A DNA stretch of 53,302 nt from the NCBI GenBank assembly GCA_025463865.1, contig JAODBH010000160.1, positions 1-53,302 of the forward strand. Direction: 5' to 3'. The notes under the pieces were generated by a model, which saw nothing but the letters and a program-made list of their open reading frames with translations, was not told the origin of the DNA and ran no database searches. How positions within the stretch are numbered: position 1 is the first letter of the stretch; each line of letters opens with the position of its first letter. This document shows positions 1 to 8,427 of the stretch, piece by piece. Source of the stretch: Actinomycetes bacterium (lineage in GTDB: Bacteria > Actinomycetota > Acidimicrobiia > IMCC26256 > Chersky-534). Position numbers and translations under genes: made by a program.

Positions 1-422
1 ACGAGCTCCTCCGGGAACAGGCCGTCGCCCGAGGAGATGATCTGGCCGAGCTTGACGTAGGTGCTGCCGAGGCGCTCGAAGCTCTTGCGCAGGCGGCGCG
101 ACAGCCCGTTGCGGGACACGGTCGGCCCCCGGCGCCGGTCGAGCACGTACCAGAGCCCCAGCGCGGAGCCCACCGATGTGACCACCCGGACCAGGCGGCC
201 GAGGGGCGGCAGCCGGCTCGGGACGAGCAGCTCCGGAACCTCGGCCCGCACCCGGTTCCGGAGCTCGGCGGATCCGACCCGCCAGACCAGCTCGTCGGGG
301 ACCACGACCCAGGGGCCGTGGTCGCTGAACGCGCCGACATCGAGGTCGGTGGCAGTTGGTGGGCTCTCCGGCTCGGCGTCGATGGTCCCGACGGTAGACG
401 GCCACCGACCCGTCGAGAGCAC
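1..422 (-). CDS. ABC1/AarF/UbiB-type atypical kinase, N-terminal part (runs off the left edge)
   Basis: About 140 N-terminal residues are present and the frame leaves the window at base 1. The visible end reads [17 protein letters not shown] and then GDGLFPEEL (bases 3-80 on the minus strand). This is the KxGQ signature that opens the ABC1/ADCK/UbiB kinase domain, a family linked to quinone or lipid metabolism at membranes. The first ~75 residues are variable and contain a short hydrophobic stretch around bases 140-195. ATP-binding and catalytic motifs lie outside the window. I chose GTG at 422 because it is the most upstream plausible codon before the protein-like sequence; it has no convincing Shine-Dalgarno, so the start is uncertain. 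Confidence 0.7.
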   Translation of the reverse strand, partial: MLSTGRWPSTVGTIDAEPESPPTATDLDVGAFSDHGPWVVVPDELVWRVGSAELRNRVRAEVPELLVPSRLPPLGRLVRVVTSVGSALGLWYVLDRRRGPTVSRNGLSRRLRKSFERLGSTYVKLGQIISSGDGLFPEEL

Positions 423-514
423 GGAAGGAGCGCGCCCGGACGCGAGCGGGGCGCAGCGGGGCCGGAGATCCGGTCCCGCTGCGCCCCCGATCCGAGGATC
501 AGCCGATCAGGCGA

Positions 515-1246
515 TCAGCGACAACGCCCGCCCCAGGCGCCGAGGCCTGCGACGTCCATGTAGGCGATCGTCACCTGGTCCTGGTCGATCGGGGCGACGG
601 TCGCGGGGTTGACGCCGACCAGATCACCCCGTCCGGCCGCGCCCGCGGCGTTGTTCCACGTGCGCTGCGCGTACTGGTACGCACCGCGGTACACACCACC
701 GCGGCTCATCACCGAGTAGTTGCCGTGCGACTCGCGGTTGCGGATGCACGCCATCTGCGCGCCCCAGCGACGCAGGCCGTCGGCGACGAACAGCCCGCGC
801 AGGTAGTCGCGGATCATGCCGCGCTGCACGGCCAGGTAGAACTCGTCCGTCCGTCGTTGCACGCTCGCGTAGAACTCGGCCAACTGCCGCTGCACACCGG
901 CGTAGAACTCCGCGAGTCGCTGCTGGTAGGAGAGGATGAACTGCACGCCGTCGGCCGTCAGCAACACCGCTGGCATTTGCGCGACCGCCGGTGATTGGGC
1001 GGCGACCGAGGGGGTCGCCGGTGCTTGCACTGCAGGTGCCGCCGTCGTCGAGGTCGACGGGTCGGTCGGCGTGACGTCTGAACGATGCAGCACCGCGGCG
1101 GTCGGCCGCCTCCGATGGAGCTGTTCGGTGCGGGCATGGATGGCGCGCTCGCGCACCGGGCCTGCGAACGCGGTGCTCGCGCCGGCAACGGTGCCGCTCG
1201 CGAGGGCCAGCACCACGAAGGTGCCGACGAAGGGTCGAACGGGCAT
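515..1246 (-). CDS. secreted Rpf/transglycosylase-like cell-wall protein
   Basis: The 243-residue product has an N-terminal signal peptide (about 1-28, ending near STAFAG), a Thr/Pro/Ala-rich linker (55-95), a helical segment (105-143) and a C-terminal transglycosylase-like domain (about 160-243). The helical part holds three 11-residue repeats of the form EFYxxVQR, suggesting a coiled rod. The C-terminal domain contains CIRNRESHGNYSV followed by GAYQYAQRTWN, the pattern of the resuscitation-promoting-factor/lysozyme-like family, with Glu172 as likely catalytic acid. The expected role is cleavage of peptidoglycan outside the membrane. The ATG at 1246 is preceded by AGGAG at good spacing. I saw no recognisable c-di-AMP riboswitch upstream, although such elements often precede rpf genes. 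Confidence 0.85.
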   Translation of the reverse strand: MPVRPFVGTFVVLALASGTVAGASTAFAGPVRERAIHARTEQLHRRRPTAAVLHRSDVTPTDPSTSTTAAPAVQAPATPSVAAQSPAVAQMPAVLLTADGVQFILSYQQRLAEFYAGVQRQLAEFYASVQRRTDEFYLAVQRGMIRDYLRGLFVADGLRRWGAQMACIRNRESHGNYSVMSRGGVYRGAYQYAQRTWNNAAGAAGRGDLVGVNPATVAPIDQDQVTIAYMDVAGLGAWGGRCR

Positions 1247-1381
1247 TGCGTGCTCCTCGGTTCGTGCGACGACGCGCGCGCGTGTTCGCAGGGGATACGG
1301 GAAGTGGAGAACATCAACCGCCGCCTACGGGACGATCTCCGGGCCGCAACCTAAGGAGCCGTTTCAGGATCTCAAAATCGA

Positions 1382-1398
1382 CTGGCAGAATCTGCCAG
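1382..1398. repeat. short perfect inverted repeat (7-bp arms, 3-nt loop)
   Basis: CTGGCAG and CTGCCAG flank an AAT spacer. The repeat ends next to the stop codon of the SnoaL-like gene and lies about 135 bases upstream of the Rpf-like start. On the minus strand it is followed by a weak T-rich patch (ATTTTG). It could be a small terminator for the upstream gene or an operator for the Rpf-like gene; sequence alone does not decide. Confidence 0.4.
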
Positions 1399-1399
1399 C

Positions 1400-1864
1400 T
1401 CACGCAACGGGGTTTTCGCCCGCCCACGAACCCTCGGCCCGCCCTTCGGTGATGCAGATTCGTTCGGAAAAACGCCATCCACCTGCGACTTCACCGGAAT
1501 CGCGGACACTCTCCGCGACCCGCACGTACCGGTCGCGATAGCGGCCCCAGTGGTCCACCCCGCGTTCGGTGATCGCCAGGAAGTACACCGCGCCGTGTGC
1601 GTGATCCGCGTCGATCGCGTCCACCACGGCACTGGTCACGTGATGACGGATGAGCCGCGAAGCACTGGTCTTCTCGAGCGTCACACCCACGCCTTCGAAG
1701 TAGCGCTGGATATCGGCGCGACCCTCCACACGTGCGCTGCCCTGCACTTCGAGCACCGCGTCCGGTGCGAACAATGCAGCGGTCTCGGCGAAGCGACCGC
1801 GGTCGACGCCCTGCGCGTAGCGCGAGTGGAGTGAGCGGATCGCGAGCTCGTCGGATGCATCCAT
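1400..1864 (-). CDS. SnoaL-like (NTF2-fold) protein
   Basis: This 154-residue protein starts MDASDELAIRSLHSRYAQGVD and continues with RFAETAALFAPDAVLEV, the usual opening of SnoaL-like proteins of the NTF2-fold superfamily (cone-shaped pocket; isomerases, dehydratases, or ligand-binding proteins). The length is typical. The ATG at 1864 has GGGAG a few bases upstream. It is co-oriented with the Rpf-like gene downstream but separated by 153 bases, so co-transcription is possible but not shown. A second SnoaL-like protein is encoded at 3008-3574. No substrate can be assigned; members of this family in actinobacteria often sit near CoA-dependent and steroid or aromatic degradation genes, which are abundant in this window. 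Confidence 0.8.
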   Translation of the reverse strand: MDASDELAIRSLHSRYAQGVDRGRFAETAALFAPDAVLEVQGSARVEGRADIQRYFEGVGVTLEKTSASRLIRHHVTSAVVDAIDADHAHGAVYFLAITERGVDHWGRYRDRYVRVAESVRDSGEVAGGWRFSERICITEGRAEGSWAGENPVA

Positions 1865-2012
1865 GGCGCGGCTCCCTTGTGTCGTCGCGCTGGATCATGA
1901 CGCGTCCGCGCGACCGTCGGCACGAACCGTCGTGCAGCCGCCTGCATCCCGCGGTCGTCGCGTCGCCCGACTCGACCACGGCGCTCGGTGAAGTCGGGGA
2001 GACTCGCGCGGT

Positions 2013-2924
2013 ATGGCGATCCTGTTCGCGCTCCTCGCGTCGACCTCATGGGGCACCGTCGACTTCCTCGGTGGTCTGGCGTCGCGCCGCGCGCATCCCG
2101 TCGCGGTCACGTTCACGTCGGAAGGAATCGCGTTCCTCCTGCTGGTCCCGGTGACCCTCGTCGTCAAGGGTGCTCCGTCGGCCACGGACATCGGCCTCGG
2201 TCTCGTCGCCGGCATCGGCGGCGCCCTCGCGCTGACCCTCTTCTACCGGGCGCTCGCCGTGGGTCGGATGAGCGTGGTGGCCCCGATCACCGGCGCCACC
2301 ACCGCCACCGTCCCGGTGATCGCAGGGGTGATCCTCGGCGAGCGGCCGGGCCCCGGAGCACTGGCGGGGATCCTCGGCGCGCTCGTCGCCATCGCGCTCG
2401 TCTCGGCCGGAACCGGGCCCTCCCTCGTCGAGGCCGGGCCGCCCGACCCCGAGATCGCCGAGCCCCCGGCCCCCAGTGCACCCGCCGCACCCGCCGCCGG
2501 GCCCCGCCCGCCGCGCCTGGGCGAGGTCCCCTTGTCGATCCTCTGCGGGGCGCTCTTCGGCTCCTTCCTCGTCCTCATCCACCAGACCGGCGACGACTCC
2601 GGCCTGTGGCCTCTCACCGCCTCGTTCGCCGGCGGGGTCGCGGCCGTGGCGGTACTCGCCCGGTTCCTGTCCTCGCCGCTGCTCGCGCCCCGCGTCGTCG
2701 CCCCGATGATGGTCACCGCCGGAATCCTCGGCGCCGGGGGCGGCGTCCTCTACGTCGCCGCCACCCACTCGGGGCTCCTGAGCGTGGTCGCGGTGCTGAG
2801 CTCGCTGTACCCCGCGGTGACGGTCGGTCTCGCGCGGGTGGTCCTGCACGAACGCTTCGGACGCGTGCAGGCACTCGGCCTGGCCCTCGCCGCGATCTCG
2901 ATCGTCCTGCTCGGGTCCGGCTGA
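2013..2924 (+). CDS. EamA/DMT-family transporter
   Basis: The 303-residue product opens MAILFALLASTSWGTVDFLGG and has about ten hydrophobic segments arranged as two similar halves, as in EamA-domain drug/metabolite transporters. The halves are separated by a Pro/Ala-rich cytoplasmic loop (around residues 140-168). Motifs typical of the family are visible at the end of each half, such as PITGATTATVPVIAGVILGE and VLSSLYPAVTVGLARVVLHE. The substrate is unknown. The ATG at 2013 has GGGGAG about 11 bases upstream. The gene is divergent from the SnoaL-like gene at 1864. Confidence 0.9.
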   Translation: MAILFALLASTSWGTVDFLGGLASRRAHPVAVTFTSEGIAFLLLVPVTLVVKGAPSATDIGLGLVAGIGGALALTLFYRALAVGRMSVVAPITGATTATVPVIAGVILGERPGPGALAGILGALVAIALVSAGTGPSLVEAGPPDPEIAEPPAPSAPAAPAAGPRPPRLGEVPLSILCGALFGSFLVLIHQTGDDSGLWPLTASFAGGVAAVAVLARFLSSPLLAPRVVAPMMVTAGILGAGGGVLYVAATHSGLLSVVAVLSSLYPAVTVGLARVVLHERFGRVQALGLALAAISIVLLGSG

Positions 2925-3007
2925 GCCGGAGCGTTTCCCCGCCGAGGCAGCGGCGGTACGGTGCGCACGCGGTCGGCGGTCAGCGCCGGGCGACGGCAGG
3001 GGGAACG

Positions 3008-3574
3008 ATGGACGCGTCCGATCTCGTCACGCTGGAGCTCATCAAACGGGTCAAGTACCAATACCTGCGGTGCCTCGACCAGAAGCGCTGGCGGGAGCTC
3101 GGAGACATCCTCACCCCCGACTGCGTGGCCGCGTACAGCGGCGGCAAGTACAGCTACGTCGGACGGGATGCCATCCTCGACTTCCTGCGCCAGACGATGG
3201 GCCGGGAGGCGGTGCTCTCGAGCCACCGCTGCACGCAGCCCGAGATCGACATCACGGGCCCGGAGACCGCATCGGCCGTCTGGGCCCTCAACGACGTGGT
3301 CATCGACCTCGACTACGAGATCACCATCCGCGGAGCCGCGTTCTACACCGACGACTACGTGCTCCAGGACGGGCGGTGGCTCATCGCGCGCACCGCCTAC
3401 AAGCGCACCTACGAGGAGCTGCAGAGCCGCAAAGACGTCCGCAGGCTGCGGCTGACCGCGAGCTGGTGGGGCACCGACGGCCGCAGCGACCTCGAGGTCG
3501 CGCCGCGCGACCGCGCGCCGGAACGCGCGCCCACCGAGCGCGCGCCGGGTTGGGACCCGACCGCAAACCTCTGA
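3008..3574 (+). CDS. SnoaL-like protein with extended C-terminus
   Basis: The 188-residue protein starts MDASDLVTLELIKRVKYQYLR and shows the SnoaL/NTF2 pattern (LDQKRWRELGDILTPDCVAAY, then YVGRDAILDFLRQTMG and a conserved DDYVLQDGRWLIARTAYKR strand). The last ~35 residues are Arg/Pro-rich and look disordered. The ATG at 3008 is 3-4 bases after a strong GGGGGAA ribosome binding site, which rejects the longer frame upstream. Family members include hydratases or isomerases acting on bile-acid/steroid-like or aromatic intermediates, but no substrate can be read here. It converges with the DUF2269-like gene on the opposite strand, 17 bases away. Confidence 0.8.
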   Translation: MDASDLVTLELIKRVKYQYLRCLDQKRWRELGDILTPDCVAAYSGGKYSYVGRDAILDFLRQTMGREAVLSSHRCTQPEIDITGPETASAVWALNDVVIDLDYEITIRGAAFYTDDYVLQDGRWLIARTAYKRTYEELQSRKDVRRLRLTASWWGTDGRSDLEVAPRDRAPERAPTERAPGWDPTANL

Positions 3575-3591
3575 CGCGGTCGGGCCCGCCG

Positions 3592-4092
3592 CTAGACCCC
3601 GGGCTTCCAGACCATCAGGAACACGATCACGACCAGCAGGATCGCCAGGATCGGGCCCGCGATGTCGCGCTTCTTCCCGTTGGCCTCCAGCTCGGAGGCA
3701 ATCGACGGATCGGCGTCGCCGTCGATCTGGCGCCGGAGCAGCGCCATGACCTTCTTCTCCGAAGGGATCACGATCGCGTGCACGATCCCGAGGGCGACGA
3801 CGAACAGCACGAGGGACAGCCACACCCAGAGCTGGGAGAACTTCCACGCCTTGTCGCTCATGCCCACCAGCGCGAGGCCGAGAACCGGCACGGCGTAGAT
3901 GACCTTCTCCGCCACCGACGACACCGCGAAGTTGGCCTCGAGGACCGCGAGGCCGTCGGGCCCGGGCCGCCGCTGCGCCTGGCGCACGTAGAGCGCGTTG
4001 AGCATCACCGCGCCGAACCCGACGATGGACGCGAGCAGGTGCAGCACCAAGACGAGCTTGTACGGACCGCTGTTCGTTCCCGCCGCGAGCAT
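3592..4092 (-). CDS. DUF2269-like integral membrane protein
   Basis: The 166-residue protein has four hydrophobic segments (roughly 10-32, 58-78, 85-108 and 145-164). It begins MLAAGTNSGPYKLVLVLHLLA, with an early His in the first helix, the layout of the small predicted membrane family DUF2269. Loops contain a basic stretch (VRQAQRR) and a charged segment (about 112-140). The ATG at 4092 follows GGAGAAGG at ideal spacing; the much longer open frame upstream has no protein-like sequence. Function is unknown. It is divergent from the VOC gene at 4237. Confidence 0.7.
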   Translation of the reverse strand: MLAAGTNSGPYKLVLVLHLLASIVGFGAVMLNALYVRQAQRRPGPDGLAVLEANFAVSSVAEKVIYAVPVLGLALVGMSDKAWKFSQLWVWLSLVLFVVALGIVHAIVIPSEKKVMALLRRQIDGDADPSIASELEANGKKRDIAGPILAILLVVIVFLMVWKPGV

Positions 4093-4236
4093 GTCCTTCT
4101 CCCTGTCCGGTTTCCGATGCCGGCGAGAGTGTGCCTCATCCCGGCTCGCCGCGCCCGTCTTCGGCCCGAGCGGGACGGGCGTCGCGTCGATGGGATCGCT
4201 AGCGTCGGGCCGGACCACCGCTCTGGGGGGAGACCC

Positions 4237-4689
4237 ATGACCGACGTGCAGTTCAACCACATGGAGCTCACGTTCGCCCGCGGCGCGCTCGACGACCCGG
4301 TCCGGGCCGACATCGATGCGTTCTACGGCGACGTGTTCGGCTGGGTCGGCAAGGACACCGTGGTCCTGGATCAGAGCTGCCACCTGCTGCTGGCGGGCTC
4401 GCAGTTCATCCTCCTCGCCGAGAGCGACAACCCGATCGCTTCGCCCGGCTACGACCACCTCGGGCTCCTCGTCGACACCTTCGACGAGGTCGACGAGCTC
4501 CTCGAACGGTGCCACCGGTACCGCGAGAAGGACCCCCGTCTGCAGATCAAGGAGTACGCCGACTTCGTGGTCGGGCCGGTGACCCAGCACACCTTCTACG
4601 TGCGCTACCTGCTGCCGATCTGGTTCGACGTGCACGCGATCCGTCGGGCGGAGACCGACGGGGCGGACGCAACCGGGACCGGCGCATGA
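4237..4689 (+). CDS. VOC/glyoxalase-fold protein
   Basis: This 150-residue protein (MTDVQFNHMELTFARGALDD) has the beta-alpha-beta-beta-beta layout of vicinal-oxygen-chelate proteins: an N-terminal His-containing strand (FNHMELTF), IDAFYGDVFGW, and a second module with YDHLGLLVDTFDEVDELLE. Such proteins bind a metal or a small ligand and act as dioxygenases, isomerases or resistance proteins. The ATG is 6-7 bases after a GGGGGGAG ribosome binding site. Its stop codon overlaps the start of the following enoyl-CoA hydratase gene (ATGA at 4686-4689), so the two are translationally coupled and probably act on related substrates. Confidence 0.8.
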   Translation: MTDVQFNHMELTFARGALDDPVRADIDAFYGDVFGWVGKDTVVLDQSCHLLLAGSQFILLAESDNPIASPGYDHLGLLVDTFDEVDELLERCHRYREKDPRLQIKEYADFVVGPVTQHTFYVRYLLPIWFDVHAIRRAETDGADATGTGA

Positions 4690-5486
4690 TGGTCGACGAC
4701 CTCGGCACTCCGCACCTCCGGTTCGAGCGGCGCGGCAGCATCGCGTGGTGCATCGTCGACCGGCCCAAGGCGCGCAACGCGCTGACGTCGGCCATGTACT
4801 TCGGGGTGCGCCACGCCGTCGACATCGTCGACCGCGACCCCGACCTCTCCGCGCTCATCATCACCGGGGTCGGCGACGTGTTCATCCCCGGTGGCGACAT
4901 GGGCGGCGCCGCCTCCCAGACCGACGACACCCGCGACCTCGGCTCGCTCATGGGCTCCGACGTGTTGCCGTTCCGGGCGATCCGCCAGAGCCGCGTACCC
5001 GTCGTCGCCGCGGTCAACGGGCTCTGCCAGGGCGGTGGCCTCATCATCGCGACGCTGTCCGACATCGCCGTCGCCAGTGACCGCGCCACGTTCCGGGCGC
5101 CGGAGACGCTGCGCGGCATCGTCGACGGCAACCTCGCGTCGATCCTTCCGGCCCACGTCGGCATCGCCCACGCGCGCGACATGTTGATCACCGGCCGGCG
5201 CGTCGGCGCGGAGGAAGCTCGCCAGATGGGCCTGATCGCTCGGGTCGCACCCCATGACGACCTCGAGGCCGAAGCGACACGGGCCGCGCGTGAGCTGTTG
5301 ATGGCCGCGCCGGGCGCGCGGTTCCAGGTGAAGCGAATCATCAACGCGGCCTACCTGCCGGTCGACCAGATGACCTTCGACGCATCGATCACCACGCCCG
5401 AGACCCGCGAGGGCTTCACCGCGTTCATGGAGAAGCGATCCCCCGACTGGGTGCCACCCGAGTTCCGGACCGGCGAGCGCCTCTGA
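4686..5486 (+). CDS. enoyl-CoA hydratase/isomerase family protein
   Basis: The 266-residue product is a crotonase-fold protein. The first oxyanion-hole segment is VFIPGGDMGG (about 65-74) and the second is NGLCQGGGLIIA (111-122). The region that usually supplies an active-site Glu reads FRAPETLRGIVDG (136-148). Expected chemistry is hydration or isomerisation of an acyl-CoA. The second Gly-rich segment is canonical; the first has Pro-Gly-Gly instead of the common Ala-Gly-Ala. It overlaps the VOC gene by 4 nt (ATGA), so it belongs to a two-gene operon. Two ATGs occur in tandem at the start (4686 and 4689). Confidence 0.9.
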   Translation: MMVDDLGTPHLRFERRGSIAWCIVDRPKARNALTSAMYFGVRHAVDIVDRDPDLSALIITGVGDVFIPGGDMGGAASQTDDTRDLGSLMGSDVLPFRAIRQSRVPVVAAVNGLCQGGGLIIATLSDIAVASDRATFRAPETLRGIVDGNLASILPAHVGIAHARDMLITGRRVGAEEARQMGLIARVAPHDDLEAEATRAARELLMAAPGARFQVKRIINAAYLPVDQMTFDASITTPETREGFTAFMEKRSPDWVPPEFRTGERL

Positions 5487-5631
5487 CCCTCCCGGCCCGT
5501 CCCGCCGGCCGCGCCGAAGGCCGCGCAATCGGCACCAAGCGACCACGTTGCGCCGTGGGGACGTCGATCGTGGGGGTTGAATCGTCGCGTATGCGGTCAA
5601 GCCGTTCTACACTCCGCGAAAAGGAGCGCTC

Positions 5632-6306
5632 GTGGACGAAAGGATCCGGGTTCTCGTCGTCGACGACCATCGGATGTTCGCGGAGAGCCTCCTGCGCATC
5701 CTCGGCGACGAGGCCGACATCGAGGTCGTCGGCATCGCGCACACCGCGGAAGCCGGCACGGCACTCGCGGTGGAGCAGCGCCCCACGGTGGTGGTCGTCG
5801 ACTACGGGCTGCCCGACTTCGACGGCGTGCAGGCGGTCGCCATGATCCGGGCCGCGATCGGTGAGGTCGGCTTCGTCATGTTGACGGGCAGCGCCGAACG
5901 GTCGGTGCTGTCCGCCGCGATCGACGCCGGTTGCGCGGGGTTCATCACCAAGGACAACGCCTCCCGGGAGCTGCTCAACGCGGTACGCGCCGCGGGCATC
6001 GGCGAGTCGGTGATCTCCCCCGCGATGTTGGCGAAGCTCCTGCCACAGCTGCGCAAGGACGGGGGTCGCAGCAGCCGGGACCCGCTCGACCTCACGTCAC
6101 GCGAACGAGAGGTGCTCGGCCTCCTCGCCGACGGCATGTCCACTGTGGGGATCGAGCAGACGCTGTTCGTGAGCCGGCACACCGTGCGCAACCACGTGCA
6201 GCGGGTGATGGCCAAGCTCGGTGCCCACTCGCGGCTGGAAGCGGTGACGATCGGCGTGCGGCGCGGGCTGATCGAAGCGCCGTCCCGCGATCTCGAGTCG
6301 CGCTGA
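5632..6306 (+). CDS. NarL/LuxR-type response regulator
   Basis: The 224-residue product has a receiver domain (5-120) with all canonical residues: Asp11-Asp12, phospho-acceptor Asp57 (VVVVDYGLPDFDG), Thr85 and Lys107 (FITKDNA). A LuxR-type HTH domain follows (about 153-215; LTSREREVLGLLADGMS then SRHTVRNHVQRVMAKL). It should act as a DNA-binding transcription factor controlled by phosphorylation. The start is GTG at 5632, preceded by AAAAGGAG. The gene abuts the convergent histidine kinase gene (stop codons adjacent at 6304-6309). The kinase is a plausible but unproven partner. Confidence 0.93.
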   Translation: MDERIRVLVVDDHRMFAESLLRILGDEADIEVVGIAHTAEAGTALAVEQRPTVVVVDYGLPDFDGVQAVAMIRAAIGEVGFVMLTGSAERSVLSAAIDAGCAGFITKDNASRELLNAVRAAGIGESVISPAMLAKLLPQLRKDGGRSSRDPLDLTSREREVLGLLADGMSTVGIEQTLFVSRHTVRNHVQRVMAKLGAHSRLEAVTIGVRRGLIEAPSRDLESR

Positions 6307-8277
6307 TCAGGCCGCGGTGGGCGCGTGCAACGCGCCGTGCACCGCGCGTAGCAGCTGGTCCTCGTTGAACGGCTTGGTCAGCAGCTTGGCCCGGCGCGAG
6401 TCGTCCGCGCCGAGCTCGTCGTACGCGTAGCCCGACATCAGGACCACCTTCATCTCGGGATAGGAAGCATGGACCTCGTGCGCGAGGTCCGGGCCCGACA
6501 TCTCAGGCATCACGACATCGGTGAGGATGAGGACAGCGGCGGCCGCGTCGGCGGTCAGGCGGGCCAGCGCGTCGAGCCCGCTCTGGGCCTCGACGACCCG
6601 GTAGCCGTTCTCGCGCAGGATCCGGACCGTGACCGCACGCACCTCGGGCTCGTCGTCCACGACGAGCACCATGTTGCTGGATCCTTCCGTCCCCGCGGTC
6701 CCGTTGCTCACCGGGAGCTGTTCCGCGTCGGTCTCCGCGAGGGGCAGGGTGATGCTGACGCAGGTCCCGACTCCGGGCTCGGTCTCGATCCCGATCTCCC
6801 CGCCGGCCCGCACCACGATGCCGTGGGCGCTCGCGAGCCCGAGGCCGGAGCCCCGATCACGCGTCTTCGTCGTGAAGAAGGGCTCGAACGCCCGGTCGAC
6901 GACCTCGGGCGTCATGCCCTCGCCCTCGTCCGTCACCGACAGCTCGACCGTCTCGTTCCCGTGCGCGTTGGGTTGGTCGTGACGCCGGACCCGCACGGTG
7001 ACGGTGCCGCGCGCCGAGATCGCGTCACGCGCGTTGAGCACCAGGTTCATGAGCACCTGTTCGATCTGCCCACGGTCGGCGAAGACCGGCGTCGGCTCCG
7101 ACGGGAGCTCGACGACCAGGTCGACGTGACCGAGCGTCCGGCGGAACATCGGCATGGCCTCGTCCACCGCGTTGCTGAGGTCGAACACCGACGCCTGCAG
7201 CACCTCGCTGTGTCCGAACAGCAGCAGCTGCCGGGTCAGCTCGGTGGCGCGTTCCGCGGCGCGGCGGATCTCCGACACGTCGGTGGCGATGGGATCGCTC
7301 GGGTCGAGTCGCTTGGTCACGAAGTCGGCGTAGTTGAGGATCACGCCGAGCACGTTGTTGAAGTCGTGGGCGATGCCGGCCGCGAGCCGCCCGAGGCTCT
7401 CGAGTCGTTGCGAGCGCAGCAGCTCGGCTTCGAGCGTGTGGCGCTCGACGGCAGCGCGGCGCTGGCGGTCGAGCTCCGCGTCGCGCAGGTCGGCCTGCAC
7501 GTGACGGCGCTCGGTCACGTCGGTGACGATGACGAGTGCGCCGAAGTACGCCGCGCTCTCGTCGAGAATCGGGCTGGTGCTCATGATCGTCCACACCGGC
7601 GTGCCGTCGGGGCGCACGAACTTGAAGTCGGAGTTCTCACCGTGGCCGAGCTGGCGCCCGGCGGGATTCCGCTCGGCGATCGCGCGCACCTCCGCGTCCA
7701 TGAACTGGAAGAAGTCGATGCCGACCATCTCGGCCGCCGATCGACCGAGGAGCTCCGCCATCCAGTCGTTGGCGTAGGTCGTCATCCCGTCCGCGTCGAT
7801 CGTCCAGATCCCGACCTGGGCCAGCTCGAGCAGCTGGCGGACCCGGCGTTCCGCGTCGCGCAGCTCGTGCTCGGTGGTCCGGCGTTCGGTGATGTCGCTG
7901 AACGAGACGACGACGCCGGTCGCCTGGGAACCATTGGCGTCGCCGTCGAAGACGGGCTGCGCGGTGACCGAGAGCCAGATGTCGCGGCCGTCCGGGTGCT
8001 CGATCCGCATGACGACGTCGCTGATGCGCTTGCCGGTCCGCAGCGCCACGATCGACGGGAACCGTTCACGGTCGCGTCCGCCGTCCTCGAACGTCACGTC
8101 CCATTCGGGGCGCTTCGGCGACCGGCCCGTGAGCACCTCTGCGCTCAGACCGAGCAGCCGGGACGCGGCGGGATTGGACAGCACGACGCGGCCTTCGAGG
8201 TCCTGGAAGACGAAGCCTTCGTCGAGGGCGTCGAGGAGGATCTGGTGGCTCGAGTCGGAGGACTCACGGGTATTCAT
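6307..8277 (-). CDS. soluble PAS-PAS hybrid histidine kinase with C-terminal receiver
   Basis: 656 residues with no transmembrane segment. The order is PAS1 (10-130), PAS2 (142-258), coiled coil (260-292), HisKA (293-355; GRLAAGIAHDFNNVLG, phospho-His304), HATPase (N-box NLVLNARDAI at 411-420, G1 DEGEGM at 450-455, G2 GSGLGLA at 476-482), then a receiver (535-653). The receiver is intact: Asp541-Asp542, Asp587, Ser615, Lys635. This is a cytoplasmic sensor that probably reads an internal cue and can pass phosphate His to Asp. Its receiver closely resembles the inactive receiver at 13896-14348 and more distantly the tethered one at 9061-9726, suggesting paralogous spread. It is divergent from the secreted-protein gene at 8428. 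Confidence 0.93.
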   Translation of the reverse strand: MNTRESSDSSHQILLDALDEGFVFQDLEGRVVLSNPAASRLLGLSAEVLTGRSPKRPEWDVTFEDGGRDRERFPSIVALRTGKRISDVVMRIEHPDGRDIWLSVTAQPVFDGDANGSQATGVVVSFSDITERRTTEHELRDAERRVRQLLELAQVGIWTIDADGMTTYANDWMAELLGRSAAEMVGIDFFQFMDAEVRAIAERNPAGRQLGHGENSDFKFVRPDGTPVWTIMSTSPILDESAAYFGALVIVTDVTERRHVQADLRDAELDRQRRAAVERHTLEAELLRSQRLESLGRLAAGIAHDFNNVLGVILNYADFVTKRLDPSDPIATDVSEIRRAAERATELTRQLLLFGHSEVLQASVFDLSNAVDEAMPMFRRTLGHVDLVVELPSEPTPVFADRGQIEQVLMNLVLNARDAISARGTVTVRVRRHDQPNAHGNETVELSVTDEGEGMTPEVVDRAFEPFFTTKTRDRGSGLGLASAHGIVVRAGGEIGIETEPGVGTCVSITLPLAETDAEQLPVSNGTAGTEGSSNMVLVVDDEPEVRAVTVRILRENGYRVVEAQSGLDALARLTADAAAAVLILTDVVMPEMSGPDLAHEVHASYPEMKVVLMSGYAYDELGADDSRRAKLLTKPFNEDQLLRAVHGALHAPTAA

Positions 8278-8315
8278 GCCCGCGTTCTCGACGCCGCTTC
8301 GGTGCGTCTGTGTAG

Positions 8316-8328
8316 TGCATCTGCATCA
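8316..8328. promoter_or_regulatory. TGCATCTGCATCA site, related to the palindrome at 8941-8964
   Basis: The 13 bases match 12 of 13 with TGCACCTGCATCA inside the long inverted repeat at 8941-8964. The site lies between the divergent histidine kinase gene (start 8277) and the secreted-protein gene (start 8428). Two similar elements next to functionally linked genes suggest a shared regulator site, but no binding family is recognised. Confidence 0.35.
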
Positions 8329-8427
8329 AATCAAGACCGCGCAGGTGGTTCTGTTGCGCCGGCGACCGCGCACCGATCTCTTTCCCGCAAACACGCCCAC
8401 TGTCCGCGATCGAGCGAGGTGACGACG

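Noticed and set aside
1247-1399. Possible ydaO (c-di-AMP) riboswitch upstream of the Rpf-like gene
   Set aside because: Such elements are known for rpf genes, but I could not find the conserved segments here.
6469-8400. Long plus-strand frame opposite the histidine kinase
   Set aside because: It is antisense to clear kinase motifs. Only its last 165 codons (from 8428), beyond the kinase gene, look like a real protein.
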